From a virus, in the IMG/VR virus record IMGVR_UViG_3300035682_000077, positions 1-40,513 of that record: a stretch of 40,513 nt of DNA; one strand, given 5' to 3'. Under the pieces are notes generated by a model. It saw nothing but the letters and a program-made list of their open reading frames with translations, searched no databases and was not told the origin of the DNA. The position numbers were made by a program, and so were the translations under genes. Of this stretch, positions 14,929 to 22,255 are shown piece by piece. The first letter of the stretch is position 1, and each line of letters starts with the position of its first letter.

Positions 14929-15972
14929 CTAGCTATTGGTAGTACATGTATTCATAGCGAGATTTTTCCAATCAGTTGAATCCACTTTCATCAGATCGGC
15001 AATTTTAAGTGCCATACGTAAAGATACTTCACGAAGAACACTACGATTTTCCCACATGAAATCCAAAACTTGATCACCCTCATTGGATTCAAAATCATAT
15101 TCATTGAACAAACCACCATCAGCATCACGATGAACCTGACGAATACGTAACATACGATCACGTACAGTGTTAATGGTCAAATCCAGATAGTGACAACGTG
15201 ATTGGAGTGCCTCAACGTGAGCGGCAATTTTACCACGAGCTGTACTGAAATTCAAGTTAGTGATGAAAATGACACTACCATTGAAATCAAAACTTGGTGG
15301 AATTCCTTCTTCACGAAGTTTACGTGAGTCAGTGTTCCAGAAAATCTTGCGACGTTTGCCACTATCCAATGCGGCTTTCAGAATGTTAAGCGCATCTTCA
15401 TCATGGAAAATATCACAATCGTCAAACACTAAGACGTTTTTACGATCACTAAATTTGTACAGAGTGGCATATAAACCCAAGGCTGACATGGCGCCCTTGA
15501 CAATTTCGTAACGAGGTTTTTTTCCAGCAATTAAGTCCCACGATTCGTATTTTGACAATTGTTGTTCAACGCCAAATGATTTACCAACTCCCGGTGGGCC
15601 CGATACGATCAAGGCACGAATATCACTACTAACACAGGCATTTGACATTTTTTCTAGAATAGAAAAGCGAGTGGCAATGCGATTCATGGCATCTTCATCA
15701 GATTCCGCTGGAACTTCTGGTTCTTGTACGGCGGGAATAAAACTTGACACTTGTGTTGATACAGATTTGCGCCCAGTTTCCAACACTTCAATGGCGCTTG
15801 GATTGGGTACATCAATATAACACAACTTTGATTTAGTTGGAAGTTGACCTGAATTTTTCACTTGAATACGCCCATCTTTATTTGACGTAAGCGGGCGTGC
15901 CAAAGTGAAAACAGTGTTTTCAAATTTGAAGTCTTTATAAGTACCGCTGGTAACACGAATTGAAGTAGCCAT
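14929..15972 (-). CDS. AAA+ ATPase with N-terminal beta domain (347 aa)
   Basis: The ATPase core shows Walker A GPPGVGKS (125-132), Walker B VLVFDDCD (about 174-181), sensor-1-like ITNLNFS and a helical lid with arginines (LREVSLRMALKIADLM). Residues 1-62 look like a small beta domain (TSGTYKDFKFENTVF), and 63-95 are a disordered linker. I recall similar AAA+ ATPases in T4-like marine phages. The substrate is unknown; loading or remodelling of replication or recombination proteins would fit the neighbours. The coding sequence is richer in G and C than the surroundings. It starts behind AAGGGA and its own sigma70 promoter, and ends at a GC-rich terminator. Confidence 0.8.
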   Translation of the reverse strand: MATSIRVTSGTYKDFKFENTVFTLARPLTSNKDGRIQVKNSGQLPTKSKLCYIDVPNPSAIEVLETGRKSVSTQVSSFIPAVQEPEVPAESDEDAMNRIATRFSILEKMSNACVSSDIRALIVSGPPGVGKSFGVEQQLSKYESWDLIAGKKPRYEIVKGAMSALGLYATLYKFSDRKNVLVFDDCDIFHDEDALNILKAALDSGKRRKIFWNTDSRKLREEGIPPSFDFNGSVIFITNLNFSTARGKIAAHVEALQSRCHYLDLTINTVRDRMLRIRQVHRDADGGLFNEYDFESNEGDQVLDFMWENRSVLREVSLRMALKIADLMKVDSTDWKNLAMNTCTTNS

Positions 15973-16005
15973 TTATTAATCCCTTAGAATCATTGAACAG
16001 ATATC

Positions 16006-16034
16006 AGTATAACGCAAACTTGATTTATTGTCAA
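16006..16034 (-). promoter_or_regulatory. Sigma70-type promoter for the AAA+ ATPase
   Basis: TTGACA (16034-16029), 17 bp, TATACT (16011-16006). The -35 box begins 3 bases after the stop codon of the upstream OB-like gene. Confidence 0.88.
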
Positions 16035-16036
16035 AT

Positions 16037-16714
16037 TTATTGGAATTTAGTGTAGTTTAATTGCGACACAAATCCATCACGATGGGACTTGACTTTCCCA
16101 GTTAATTTAACTGTATTTCCAACAGCCAAAAGTGGCCCCCAATTACTTGTGGCGAAAAATACACTAAGATTCTCTTTAGTAATTCCAGAGATAAAATAAC
16201 AGCCATAATTCTGAGAATATGAGGCTTTGACAATCTCTACACTAAGTGTAACTTTAGTACCAATATCGCCCACATATTCATTTAAACATTCACGTAAACG
16301 ACTATCTACATCGCGACGTTTTTGTGACTTTGAAAAGGTCAATGGCATACATGCTATTGTTGCCATTTCACGTTCTGAAATTTCTTCTCCGCTGGCCAAA
16401 TTCATTGACTTCATTTGAAAATCATTAAGAATTTTACCTTTGAGAATTTCAAAAGTAAGTGCCTTGAAATGAGTACGAATATCTTTACCAAGCTCACGAT
16501 CAGAATCAGTGATTTTATGTGGTTCTGCCAAAAACCCAATCATCAATTGTTTATTTGGCAGTTTATGTTGTTGAACAGGAATATTATCGGCATCAGCAAT
16601 TTCATACTGATTTAAATCAACTTTAACGTATTCACCCTGATTGACACGATCAGCGGCGGCTGATGCGGCAAACATCAAATCCGCGGGATACATAACTGAT
16701 TTTTGTCGTGCCAT
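16037..16714 (-). CDS. OB-fold-like protein, unknown function (225 aa)
   Basis: The C-terminal 85 residues read like an OB fold: a strand set KVTLSVEIVKASYSQNYGCYF, SVFFATSN, then VGNTVKLTGKVKSHRDGF. The first 140 residues are mixed, with a charged DSDRELGKDIRTHFKALTFEI helix. I do not know the family. Single-stranded nucleic-acid binding would be typical for such a fold. The start is ATG 16714 with GGAG 9 bases upstream; an upstream in-frame ATG (16792) would overlap the preceding gene. It is co-transcribed with the 106-aa gene and followed at once by the next promoter. Confidence 0.65.
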   Translation of the reverse strand: MARQKSVMYPADLMFAASAAADRVNQGEYVKVDLNQYEIADADNIPVQQHKLPNKQLMIGFLAEPHKITDSDRELGKDIRTHFKALTFEILKGKILNDFQMKSMNLASGEEISEREMATIACMPLTFSKSQKRRDVDSRLRECLNEYVGDIGTKVTLSVEIVKASYSQNYGCYFISGITKENLSVFFATSNWGPLLAVGNTVKLTGKVKSHRDGFVSQLNYTKFQ

Positions 16715-16715
16715 A

Positions 16716-17036
16716 TTACATACTCCAATATGATTCAGAACTGGGTGAACAAAAAGAAGGCGTATCATAGCGTTCTTGAAATTCTTCGCCACTCAGAATA
16801 TTTTTACGAGTGACATAAGTTTCGTGTAATTCAACACGATAACCTTTACTAACGGGATAAGTACCGATTTGAATTGCATCTACATGAGCCTGAGCCGATT
16901 TCAGTGGTGCCTCAACAGACAGATCATACTTTTTAACCAGACTTTCGCCTGACTTGCGACGACCATCGCGTTTATAAACTTCTACAGTATACTGTTTTTC
17001 TTCTACTGGGAAATACGCTGGGTAGTTTCGTAACAT
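16716..17036 (-). CDS. Small early protein of unknown function (106 aa)
   Basis: Not recognised. It is a soluble alpha/beta protein with charged strands (KQYTVEVYKRDGRRKSGE, GYRVELHETYVTRKN) and a Ser-rich end (SFCSPSSESYWSM). The start is ATG 17036; the open frame extends further but enters the promoter. It is the first cistron after a sigma70-type promoter (17068-17096), and its TAA is one base from the ATG of the OB-like gene. Short, individually promoted early genes often act on the host, but there is no sequence evidence for that here. Confidence 0.6.
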   Translation of the reverse strand: MLRNYPAYFPVEEKQYTVEVYKRDGRRKSGESLVKKYDLSVEAPLKSAQAHVDAIQIGTYPVSKGYRVELHETYVTRKNILSGEEFQERYDTPSFCSPSSESYWSM

Positions 17037-17067
17037 ATTTACTTCCTTTTCTCTAGTGTATGTGTAT

Positions 17068-17096
17068 ATTTTACACGAAAATGGATTTGTTGTCAA
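17068..17096 (-). promoter_or_regulatory. Sigma70-type promoter for the 106-aa gene
   Basis: TTGACA (17096-17091), 17 bp, TAAAAT (17073-17068). The -35 and first half of the spacer (TTGACAACAAATC) are identical to the next two promoters upstream. Confidence 0.88.
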
Positions 17097-17126
17097 TAAA
17101 AAGTGTTGTATTTTTACAACACTTTT
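17097..17126 (-). terminator. Terminator fused to the following promoter
   Basis: A 12-bp perfect stem (AAAAGTGTTGTA/TACAACACTTTT, arms 17099-17110 and 17115-17126) is followed on the minus strand by a short T-run that leads straight into TTGACA. It ends the 101-aa gene. Confidence 0.8.
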
Positions 17127-17133
17127 ACATTAA

Positions 17134-17439
17134 TTAAGTAGTCCATTTATCACCAGTAATTACGTTAACCAACTCAACCCCAGAGCCAAAAGCGGCACGA
17201 GCTTCAAAACGCTCTTCATCACTGGGACCTTTGTAATTTTTACAATAAGATTCTAAAAATGTAGATTGTTCTTTTTCACGAACTAAATTACTTTTAGCAA
17301 CTTCTTTTTTAAGAATATTGCCGTTTTTATAAAGTTGTTCTAACATATCATTAAATGGAACTCGTTTACTTGATTTCCAACGTACAACGCCATTTGTTAC
17401 ATAAATCTCTTTTGCATGTTTTTCAATGTTATTAAACAT
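17134..17439 (-). CDS. Small early protein of unknown function (101 aa)
   Basis: Not recognised. It is Lys/Glu-rich and helical (NNIEKHAKEIYVTNG, FNDMLEQLYKNGNILKKEV, DEERFEARAAFG). I prefer ATG 17439, which has GAGAG about 6 bases upstream; ATG 17451 (four residues longer) is possible. It is monocistronic: its own sigma70-type promoter is upstream and a 12-bp terminator lies right after its stop. This isolated promoter-gene-terminator unit looks like an exchangeable cassette. Confidence 0.6.
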   Translation of the reverse strand: MFNNIEKHAKEIYVTNGVVRWKSSKRVPFNDMLEQLYKNGNILKKEVAKSNLVREKEQSTFLESYCKNYKGPSDEERFEARAAFGSGVELVNVITGDKWTT

Positions 17440-17471
17440 TTTCGCTCTCATTTATCAGTTTCAATACAAGT

Positions 17472-17500
17472 ATTTTACAGTAAAATGGATTTGTTGTCAA
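17472..17500 (-). promoter_or_regulatory. Sigma70-type promoter for the 101-aa gene
   Basis: TTGACA (17500-17495), 17 bp, TAAAAT (17477-17472). Its spacer is nearly identical to that of the promoter at 17068. Confidence 0.88.
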
Positions 17501-17506
17501 CAAATA

Positions 17507-17526
17507 GTGTTGTATTTAAGCAACAC
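17507..17526 (-). terminator. Hairpin GTGTTG/CAACAC before a promoter
   Basis: A 6-bp stem with an 8-base loop spanning the stop codon of the 61-aa gene, followed by ACTATTTG and the next -35 box. It is weaker than the related hairpin at 17097 but shares the CAACACT word. Confidence 0.45.
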
Positions 17527-17701
17527 GTTCGTATGTGGCACGAAAGTAGCAATCATAAGAACCACTTGCATATTCATCACAAAACTTCTTAGCTTCTGCC
17601 TCATTGTCAAAGAACTTAGTGCCCATGGGACGTTGACCCCAGCCACTTTCATACTCTGTCATAGTGACTTTGTACAGATGAGAAACACGGACTTCTGCCA
17701 T
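17516..17701 (-). CDS. Small early protein of unknown function (61 aa)
   Basis: A compact alpha/beta protein, MAEVRVSHLYKVTMTEYESGWG, then FFDNEAEAKKFCDEYASG. The strand-helix order and the EAEAKKFCDEY helix recall small phage proteins that sit in early regions, but I cannot assign a function. The ATG (17701) is one base after the TGA of the 45-aa membrane protein, so the two are co-translated. It is the third cistron of the unit driven by the promoter at 18184. Confidence 0.6.
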   Translation of the reverse strand: MAEVRVSHLYKVTMTEYESGWGQRPMGTKFFDNEAEAKKFCDEYASGSYDCYFRATYERVA

Positions 17702-17702
17702 A

Positions 17703-17840
17703 TCAATTATCTCCCAGTCGTTTCTGTCGTCTCACTCGACCCCATGCTAAACATGCAATGATAAACGCCGCACATGCTGCCAGTAACCCAATGAGCGATA
17801 TCGCAGTTAATACTACGAGTCCAAAAGTAATTTCAACCAT
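17703..17840 (-). CDS. Small single-span membrane protein (45 aa)
   Basis: A short gene with a perfect AAGGAG Shine-Dalgarno sequence 7 bases before ATG 17840. It encodes one long hydrophobic segment (about residues 5-32: FGLVVLTAISLIG, then LLAACAAFIIACLAW) followed by a basic tail (GRVRRQKRLGDN). By the positive-inside rule this predicts N-out/C-in orientation in the inner membrane. The stop is TGA, and the next ATG starts one base later. Candidates are a host-membrane modulator, a superinfection or lysis-timing protein. No family is recognised. Confidence 0.75.
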   Translation of the reverse strand: MVEITFGLVVLTAISLIGLLAACAAFIIACLAWGRVRRQKRLGDN

Positions 17841-17860
17841 TTTCAACTCCTTATTAACTA

Positions 17861-18145
17861 CTAGAATAACTGACCTTGTGCCAATTGTTCTTTATGTAAC
17901 TCGTATGCCTTAAGTTCAAGAGTATCTACAGTACGAGTACGACCATCGTAAAAGTGGTTGTGACATTGACCTTTTGTGTCTACTTCAGTCCACGAGGGAT
18001 CACTCACTACTTTGAACATCCAAGTGCCATCAGTAGCGGGACCGACTACCAAGTAAGTTAAACCCTTTTCTTTGCCACCAAAAGTTGTATACAATACACG
18101 ATGACGAGTTTTTACAAGAGTTCTAAGTTCTGTGCTGATTCTCAT
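17861..18145 (-). CDS. Small early protein of unknown function (94 aa)
   Basis: Not recognised. It begins MRISTELRTLVKTRHRVLY, continues with beta-like phrases (LTYLVVGPATDGTWMFKVV) and a His/Cys group (QCHNHFYDG) in the middle, and ends with a helical, Gln-rich tail. The His/Cys group could bind metal but is not a known motif. It is the first cistron after the sigma70-type promoter at 18184-18212, followed by the 45-aa membrane protein and the 61-aa protein. Confidence 0.6.
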   Translation of the reverse strand: MRISTELRTLVKTRHRVLYTTFGGKEKGLTYLVVGPATDGTWMFKVVSDPSWTEVDTKGQCHNHFYDGRTRTVDTLELKAYELHKEQLAQGQLF

Positions 18146-18183
18146 GATCTTTTCTTTTTCTACTGTTTAACTACTATAACTAC

Positions 18184-18212
18184 AGTATAGACGAAAAGAG
18201 ATTTGTTGTCAA
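18184..18212 (-). promoter_or_regulatory. Sigma70-type promoter for the 94/45/61-aa unit
   Basis: TTGACA (18212-18207), 17 bp, TATACT (18189-18184). It shares TTGACAACAAATC with the promoters at 17068 and 17472. Confidence 0.88.
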
Positions 18213-18235
18213 ATTTGAAATATTGAGAATATCTC

Positions 18236-18257
18236 AGTGTTGCATAAAAACAACACT
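18236..18257 (-). terminator. Hairpin AGTGTTG/CAACACT after the methylase
   Basis: A 7-bp stem with an 8-base loop lies just downstream of the methylase stop (18263). It is the third copy of the AGTGTTG/CAACACT stem in this early block. The T-run sits in the loop rather than after the stem, so termination strength is uncertain. Confidence 0.45.
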
Positions 18258-18262
18258 AAGAT

Positions 18263-19174
18263 TTACTCAGTAAAAAGCGTATTATATGTGGAATTTACTA
18301 CTTTTTTGACTTTGGGAATGATGATATCTGGCTGTGGGATATAATTCAATACAGCGATTTCTGTACCACGACTATTTTTCTTATAATTTTCTTGTTTATG
18401 ACCACGAGTACTAGACCAACGAAATACATCTTGACTATGCCAATGATATTGATCTTTGGGATACCATTGTTCTAATTCTGGAAAATCATAATAACTTAAA
18501 CACCATTTACCTTGAGCGTTTTTAAGTGTATCAGCCAATTCTAAATGTTTTGTATCTGGGAATTCTGCCGTATATAAATATTCTTTCTTAAAATATGGTG
18601 GATCAACATAAAAGAATGTAGTTGGACTATCATATTTTTTAATCAAGTCAATACAATCCATGTTTTCTACTTGTGTAACACCAGTTAATCTATCAGTATA
18701 AGTTTTATTTGTTAACTTATCTTTTATAGTATCATATTTGCTACCATACTTTCCATTACTGGCAGTATCACAAAAATAACTATTAGTATTCAGACCAAGT
18801 GTTGTACCACTAAAGATTTGAGTTTGAAGATAAAGATATTTTGCAGCCAATACAACATCACCAAGAATTACAGTTGATGAATTTCCAAATATATCTTGTT
18901 GAAATTGTTTATATAATGTTGGATCGCTTTTGGAATAACTTTCTAATTCTTGTAATAATTGTATATGTTTGGATCTAAAACATTCATGAATATTGGCAAT
19001 AAAGATATTAAAATCGTTATATACTCTAGTTGAACATTGTAAGATTCTTTTACTACGAATACCAACCCATCCAGCCCCACCAAATACTTCTACGAATGTA
19101 GTCATTCCAGAAACTGGAAATAATGGATCTAACCATTTAACATGATTGGCTTTACCGCCGATATATGGGAACAA
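18263..19174 (-). CDS. dam: DNA adenine methylase, copy 1 (D12 class, 303 aa)
   Basis: It transfers a methyl group from SAM to N6 of adenine. The Dam-family order is clear: FPYIGGK at the N-terminus (2-8), SAM-binding FVEVFGGAGWVGI (27-39), and catalytic DPPY (191-194) in FFYVDPPYF. The start codon is TTG (19174-19172), with GGAG 6 bases upstream and a sigma70 promoter with TATACT; no ATG fits. It is a paralogue of the gene at 20583, with the same N-terminal and catalytic motifs but clear divergence elsewhere. Likely roles are protecting phage DNA from restriction or marking it. The target site cannot be read from sequence. Confidence 0.9.
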   Translation of the reverse strand: MFPYIGGKANHVKWLDPLFPVSGMTTFVEVFGGAGWVGIRSKRILQCSTRVYNDFNIFIANIHECFRSKHIQLLQELESYSKSDPTLYKQFQQDIFGNSSTVILGDVVLAAKYLYLQTQIFSGTTLGLNTNSYFCDTASNGKYGSKYDTIKDKLTNKTYTDRLTGVTQVENMDCIDLIKKYDSPTTFFYVDPPYFKKEYLYTAEFPDTKHLELADTLKNAQGKWCLSYYDFPELEQWYPKDQYHWHSQDVFRWSSTRGHKQENYKKNSRGTEIAVLNYIPQPDIIIPKVKKVVNSTYNTLFTE

Positions 19175-19206
19175 AGATATCTCCTAAGTATACTTAATTA
19201 AATAAT

Positions 19207-19235
19207 AGTATACTATATATTGTACATTATGTCAA
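19207..19235 (-). promoter_or_regulatory. dam: Sigma70-type promoter for methylase copy 1
   Basis: TTGACA (19235-19230), 17 bp, TATACT (19212-19207). It lies in the gap after the 440-aa gene. Confidence 0.88.
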
Positions 19236-19249
19236 TATTATTTGGATAG

Positions 19250-20572
19250 TTATTTGATGCCTTGTTCTCTTTTGGCGGCTCTAACAATATCACCCACGTC
19301 CCACATATGAGGGAATGTGCCACCTTCTTTGAATCCAACATTGATTTTTACTAATTGTTCGCCTTCTTCACTTTCAATAATTAGATTACACGATACAATA
19401 TCTGGACTATCTGGAATATCATATCTAATATTGAATCCGGATTTCAACTGTTGATATAGTTGCCCAAACTCTTTACTGGTTCTACTACTAACCGGAATCA
19501 TTCTTTGACGTTCAGTTCCGACCAATAGATATACATCATCCGCACCATCTAGTCCCAAACGTTGTAGAATTCTTTCGTTGATTGCGGCTTTATCACGACC
19601 ATAAAAATCATTAAACATTCTGCCAAATAATAGATCGCGCATCTTTTGATATCCACGATTAGCGGTAACAAATTCATTTGCAGTTTTTCTATAATTTGGA
19701 TCGTTCTTTTTCTTAAGATCGTTTTTTATAACAAGCCATTGATCGGTAATAGCCAGAACTTCTTCAACTTCTTGAGTATATTCTGGATGATCTTTTAAAA
19801 ATGATTTAACAGCTTTCTTACCAGTTCCAGGATCATTTTTACCTGTTAGAACAGTAACTAGATAACTAGCAAAAGTACTATTATAAACATTAACACCGCC
19901 TGAATTTTTATATAATTTCAGACTGGCCTTGATCATGTCTTGAGTTTCTTCGGTACCTTTCTTTTTGATTTTGATCAAAATATCTTCTTTACCAGCACCC
20001 ATAGATGAGATTCCAGTCAAGACAATATCAACATCAATCAATTTAAGATCATGAGAGGATATAATTTCGTCCCATAATTTTTTAGCCATGATTTCTGAAC
20101 CATCTTCGGCTCGTTGAAGTTCAGATTGAATTGTTGCTAATGGTTTCTTGAATTTTTCTGCATTATCCAAGATAAGATTTTTATAGTTTTCAGCATGTCT
20201 TTTCAACCCACCTTCAATTGACGGATTGATATTTACACCATTGTGTTCAAAAGCATATGCAAGTTTCCATGCCACGCTGAATTCATTGAAGTAACCAATC
20301 ATTGCGGTCAAGTCAAATTTATCTCTAGTGGCCTTAGGTTTTGGTGGTTTTGTTTTTGGATCAGGAGGAAGTGAATTTGATTGATTCACTGGTGTCGTTG
20401 ATTCTGTTGATTCTCTAAGAGAGTTAAGTCCCATAGCAGTCGCTAAATTAATTTCCACTTGTTGACCAAATCCTATACGTTTAATAATTTTTCCAACCCA
20501 GTCAAATATTTTCTGAGCACTGGTTCTAGTCCAATTGATAATACCTTCGTGTAAGAGTTCGTTGATTTTCAT
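19250..20572 (-). CDS. Late protein, possible PD-(D/E)XK nuclease, MKIN N-terminus (440 aa)
   Basis: It starts MKINELLHEGIINW, a short amphipathic leader like those of other late proteins here. A Pro/Lys linker (about 60-85) leads to a globular domain. A plausible nuclease core is Glu97 in YFNEFSVAWKLA, Asp197 in GKEDILIKI, and Ser217-Leu-Lys219 in IKASLKLYK, which fits the E...D...xK order of restriction-type enzymes. No close family is recognised. I use ATG 20572; the frame also opens at 20596 but that would precede the promoter's start region. Its own late promoter overlaps the stop of methylase copy 2. The gene lies between two adenine methylases, which suggests, but does not prove, a modification/cleavage pairing. 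Confidence 0.5.
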   Translation of the reverse strand: MKINELLHEGIINWTRTSAQKIFDWVGKIIKRIGFGQQVEINLATAMGLNSLRESTESTTPVNQSNSLPPDPKTKPPKPKATRDKFDLTAMIGYFNEFSVAWKLAYAFEHNGVNINPSIEGGLKRHAENYKNLILDNAEKFKKPLATIQSELQRAEDGSEIMAKKLWDEIISSHDLKLIDVDIVLTGISSMGAGKEDILIKIKKKGTEETQDMIKASLKLYKNSGGVNVYNSTFASYLVTVLTGKNDPGTGKKAVKSFLKDHPEYTQEVEEVLAITDQWLVIKNDLKKKNDPNYRKTANEFVTANRGYQKMRDLLFGRMFNDFYGRDKAAINERILQRLGLDGADDVYLLVGTERQRMIPVSSRTSKEFGQLYQQLKSGFNIRYDIPDSPDIVSCNLIIESEEGEQLVKINVGFKEGGTFPHMWDVGDIVRAAKREQGIK

Positions 20573-20579
20573 AATATAG

Positions 20580-20587
20580 TATTTATT
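20580..20587 (-). promoter_or_regulatory. Late promoter AATAAATA overlapping a stop codon
   Basis: AATAAATACTATATT then ATG 20572. The TAA of methylase copy 2 is part of the motif. It has the same CTATAT(T/C)ATGAAAATC context as the kinase-like gene at 32370. Confidence 0.65.
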
Positions 20588-21509
20588 CAAATTCAAACAA
20601 ATTCGTATCAGCTAGATTTATCTTTGATTTAGTTATTATATCAGATTTTAAATCTGGTGTATAGTTTAATATCAATACTTCTACTCGTTTTGTTCTGACA
20701 CCTTTAGCCTTTTTACCATCTTTTCTCACAGCACCATCAACCTTGGTTAATCCATTGTTACTATATGTAACTTGTTCATGCCAGTAAAATTTGTCTCTTG
20801 GCATGATATCTTCAAGTTCTTTGAAATAGTAATAACTTAGAGCAAACTTACCCTTCATAGTACTCATTTGAGTCAATAATTCAATATGATCATCACGACC
20901 AAAACTGTTCTTAGTATAGTAATCTTCTAAATTAAAGTACGGTGGATCAACATAAAAGAAAGCATCTGAACTGTCATATTTTCTGATAACATCACGACAA
21001 TCCATGTTTTCAGTTTGTAATACTGCCAATTTGTCCAGATACTTTTTCTGTTCAAACTTCTCAGCGTAGGTAAAAAACTTAGGCTTGTATTTGGGATTAT
21101 GATAGATGTTACTACGTTCATGAATACCCATACCACCACTGAAAATTTGAGTTTGAAGCAACATATACTTGGCTGCTAGATCATAGTCAGGAATAGCAAA
21201 TTGAGTGTTATATACAGAAAATACATCATCACGATATTGTGTGAACATTTTGGCATCACCCACATCTTTATAATAACTTTGCAATACTTTATGATAATGT
21301 TTTGGATCTGTTGCTGAGCACTGAAATACATTAACCAAATGTCTATTAAAGTCATTGTATACGTTTGTTTGTACAGAAGTTTTAGCACTTTGCCAATACA
21401 TCCACATTGCCCCACCAAATACTTCTACATAAGTAGAAAAATCAGTTGGGAACAATGGGTCAATCCATTTACTATGTTGTTTCTTGCCACCGATATACGG
21501 GAACATCAT
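20583..21509 (-). CDS. dam: DNA adenine methylase, copy 2 (D12 class, 308 aa)
   Basis: An N6-adenine methyltransferase. MFPYIGGKKQHSKW at the start, SAM-binding YVEVFGGAMW (27-36) and catalytic DPPY (188-191) in FFYVDPPYF are intact. The last 60 residues differ from copy 1 (basic stretch RKDGKKAKGVRTKRVE). Starts are ATG 21509 or, better spaced from AGGA, ATG 21506. It follows UvsY by 6 bases and belongs to the gp32-UvsX-UvsY transcription unit, so it would be made with the recombination genes. Copy 1 has its own early promoter, so the two may act at different times or on different sites. Confidence 0.9.
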   Translation of the reverse strand: MMFPYIGGKKQHSKWIDPLFPTDFSTYVEVFGGAMWMYWQSAKTSVQTNVYNDFNRHLVNVFQCSATDPKHYHKVLQSYYKDVGDAKMFTQYRDDVFSVYNTQFAIPDYDLAAKYMLLQTQIFSGGMGIHERSNIYHNPKYKPKFFTYAEKFEQKKYLDKLAVLQTENMDCRDVIRKYDSSDAFFYVDPPYFNLEDYYTKNSFGRDDHIELLTQMSTMKGKFALSYYYFKELEDIMPRDKFYWHEQVTYSNNGLTKVDGAVRKDGKKAKGVRTKRVEVLILNYTPDLKSDIITKSKINLADTNLFEFE

Positions 21510-21515
21510 TGATCC

Positions 21516-21977
21516 TTAAATTGAGAAATCTTCCATACCAGCAGTTTTTAATCTAACCAGATGGCCCATCATAAAGTTTTTACTTTCTAATGCTTTCATA
21601 ATACCAAGCCATTTGTTACGTAGTAAAGCAACTTCATTACATAATGTTTCCATGTCAATAATGTCTGATTCTCCATCTACATAACGCTCAGCATCACGAC
21701 TAGTTAATGCTCTATTGTAAGCCTCTAGAAATTTTTTAAATGTCTGACTACGTAATTTTCTAAGTTGAATGTTTAAATAATTAAGAACTGCTTCAATTTC
21801 TTGAAGTTGATTGAATCGTTGTTCTGTAATTCCTGGTAAATATGCTATACTCTTTTCTATACTACCCTTGATATGAGTATCAAATTTTGCCTGATTTAAT
21901 TCAGTTTCATAATGAGAAATAAAATCAGGCAAGTTTGCTAAGTTTTGAGTAATCTTAGTATACCAATTCATACTCAC
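21516..21977 (-). CDS. uvsY: UvsY recombination mediator
   Basis: It helps UvsX displace gp32 and load on ssDNA. The family landmark is the C-terminal half: RALTSRDAERYVDGESDII, a helix LCNEVALLRNKWLGIMKAL, then ESKNFMMGHLVRLKTAGMED, which corresponds in order to T4 UvsY (WGILL..., ..IKHIQDMRAF). The preceding helix (EIEAVLNYLNIQLRKLRSQ) is also typical of the longer marine versions. At 153 aa it is slightly longer than T4 UvsY (137). The start is GTG 21977 (overlapping the previous TGA) or ATG 21971. Its place behind uvsX supports the call. Confidence 0.85.
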   Translation of the reverse strand: MSMNWYTKITQNLANLPDFISHYETELNQAKFDTHIKGSIEKSIAYLPGITEQRFNQLQEIEAVLNYLNIQLRKLRSQTFKKFLEAYNRALTSRDAERYVDGESDIIDMETLCNEVALLRNKWLGIMKALESKNFMMGHLVRLKTAGMEDFSI

Positions 21978-22255
21978 CAGTCTTCATCATCTTCATCAGA
22001 TTCATCGTCATAAAAATCAGATTGATCTTCATTCAATTCATCTTCTTCACTATCAGACCAATCTTCAGAATCCATATAATATTTTAATGCATCAATAATA
22101 TCACCCTCACCACGAAATGCTTTACGAATTTCATCTGGGCCAATATCATGATCAATCAACAGAGAAATGACATTATCCGCAACAACTGAACGATCACTAC
22201 TAATGATGCTTTCTTTAACTGCCGACCACATTTCGGCTACTAATGTTAAACTCAT
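21974..22255 (-). CDS. Small acidic protein between UvsX and UvsY (93 aa)
   Basis: A helical N-terminal part (LVAEMWSAVKESI, ADNVISLLIDHDIGPDEIRKAF) is followed by an extremely acidic tail (about 66-93, mostly Asp and Glu with Ser and Tyr). Such proteins are, from memory, conserved between uvsX and uvsY in T4-like marine phages, with no known role. The acidic tail could mimic DNA and modulate a DNA-binding partner such as UvsX, UvsY or gp32 (inference). A GAGGAGG Shine-Dalgarno and TAATG overlap with uvsX imply tight coupling. Confidence 0.7.
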   Translation of the reverse strand: MSLTLVAEMWSAVKESIISSDRSVVADNVISLLIDHDIGPDEIRKAFRGEGDIIDALKYYMDSEDWSDSEEDELNEDQSDFYDDESDEDDEDW

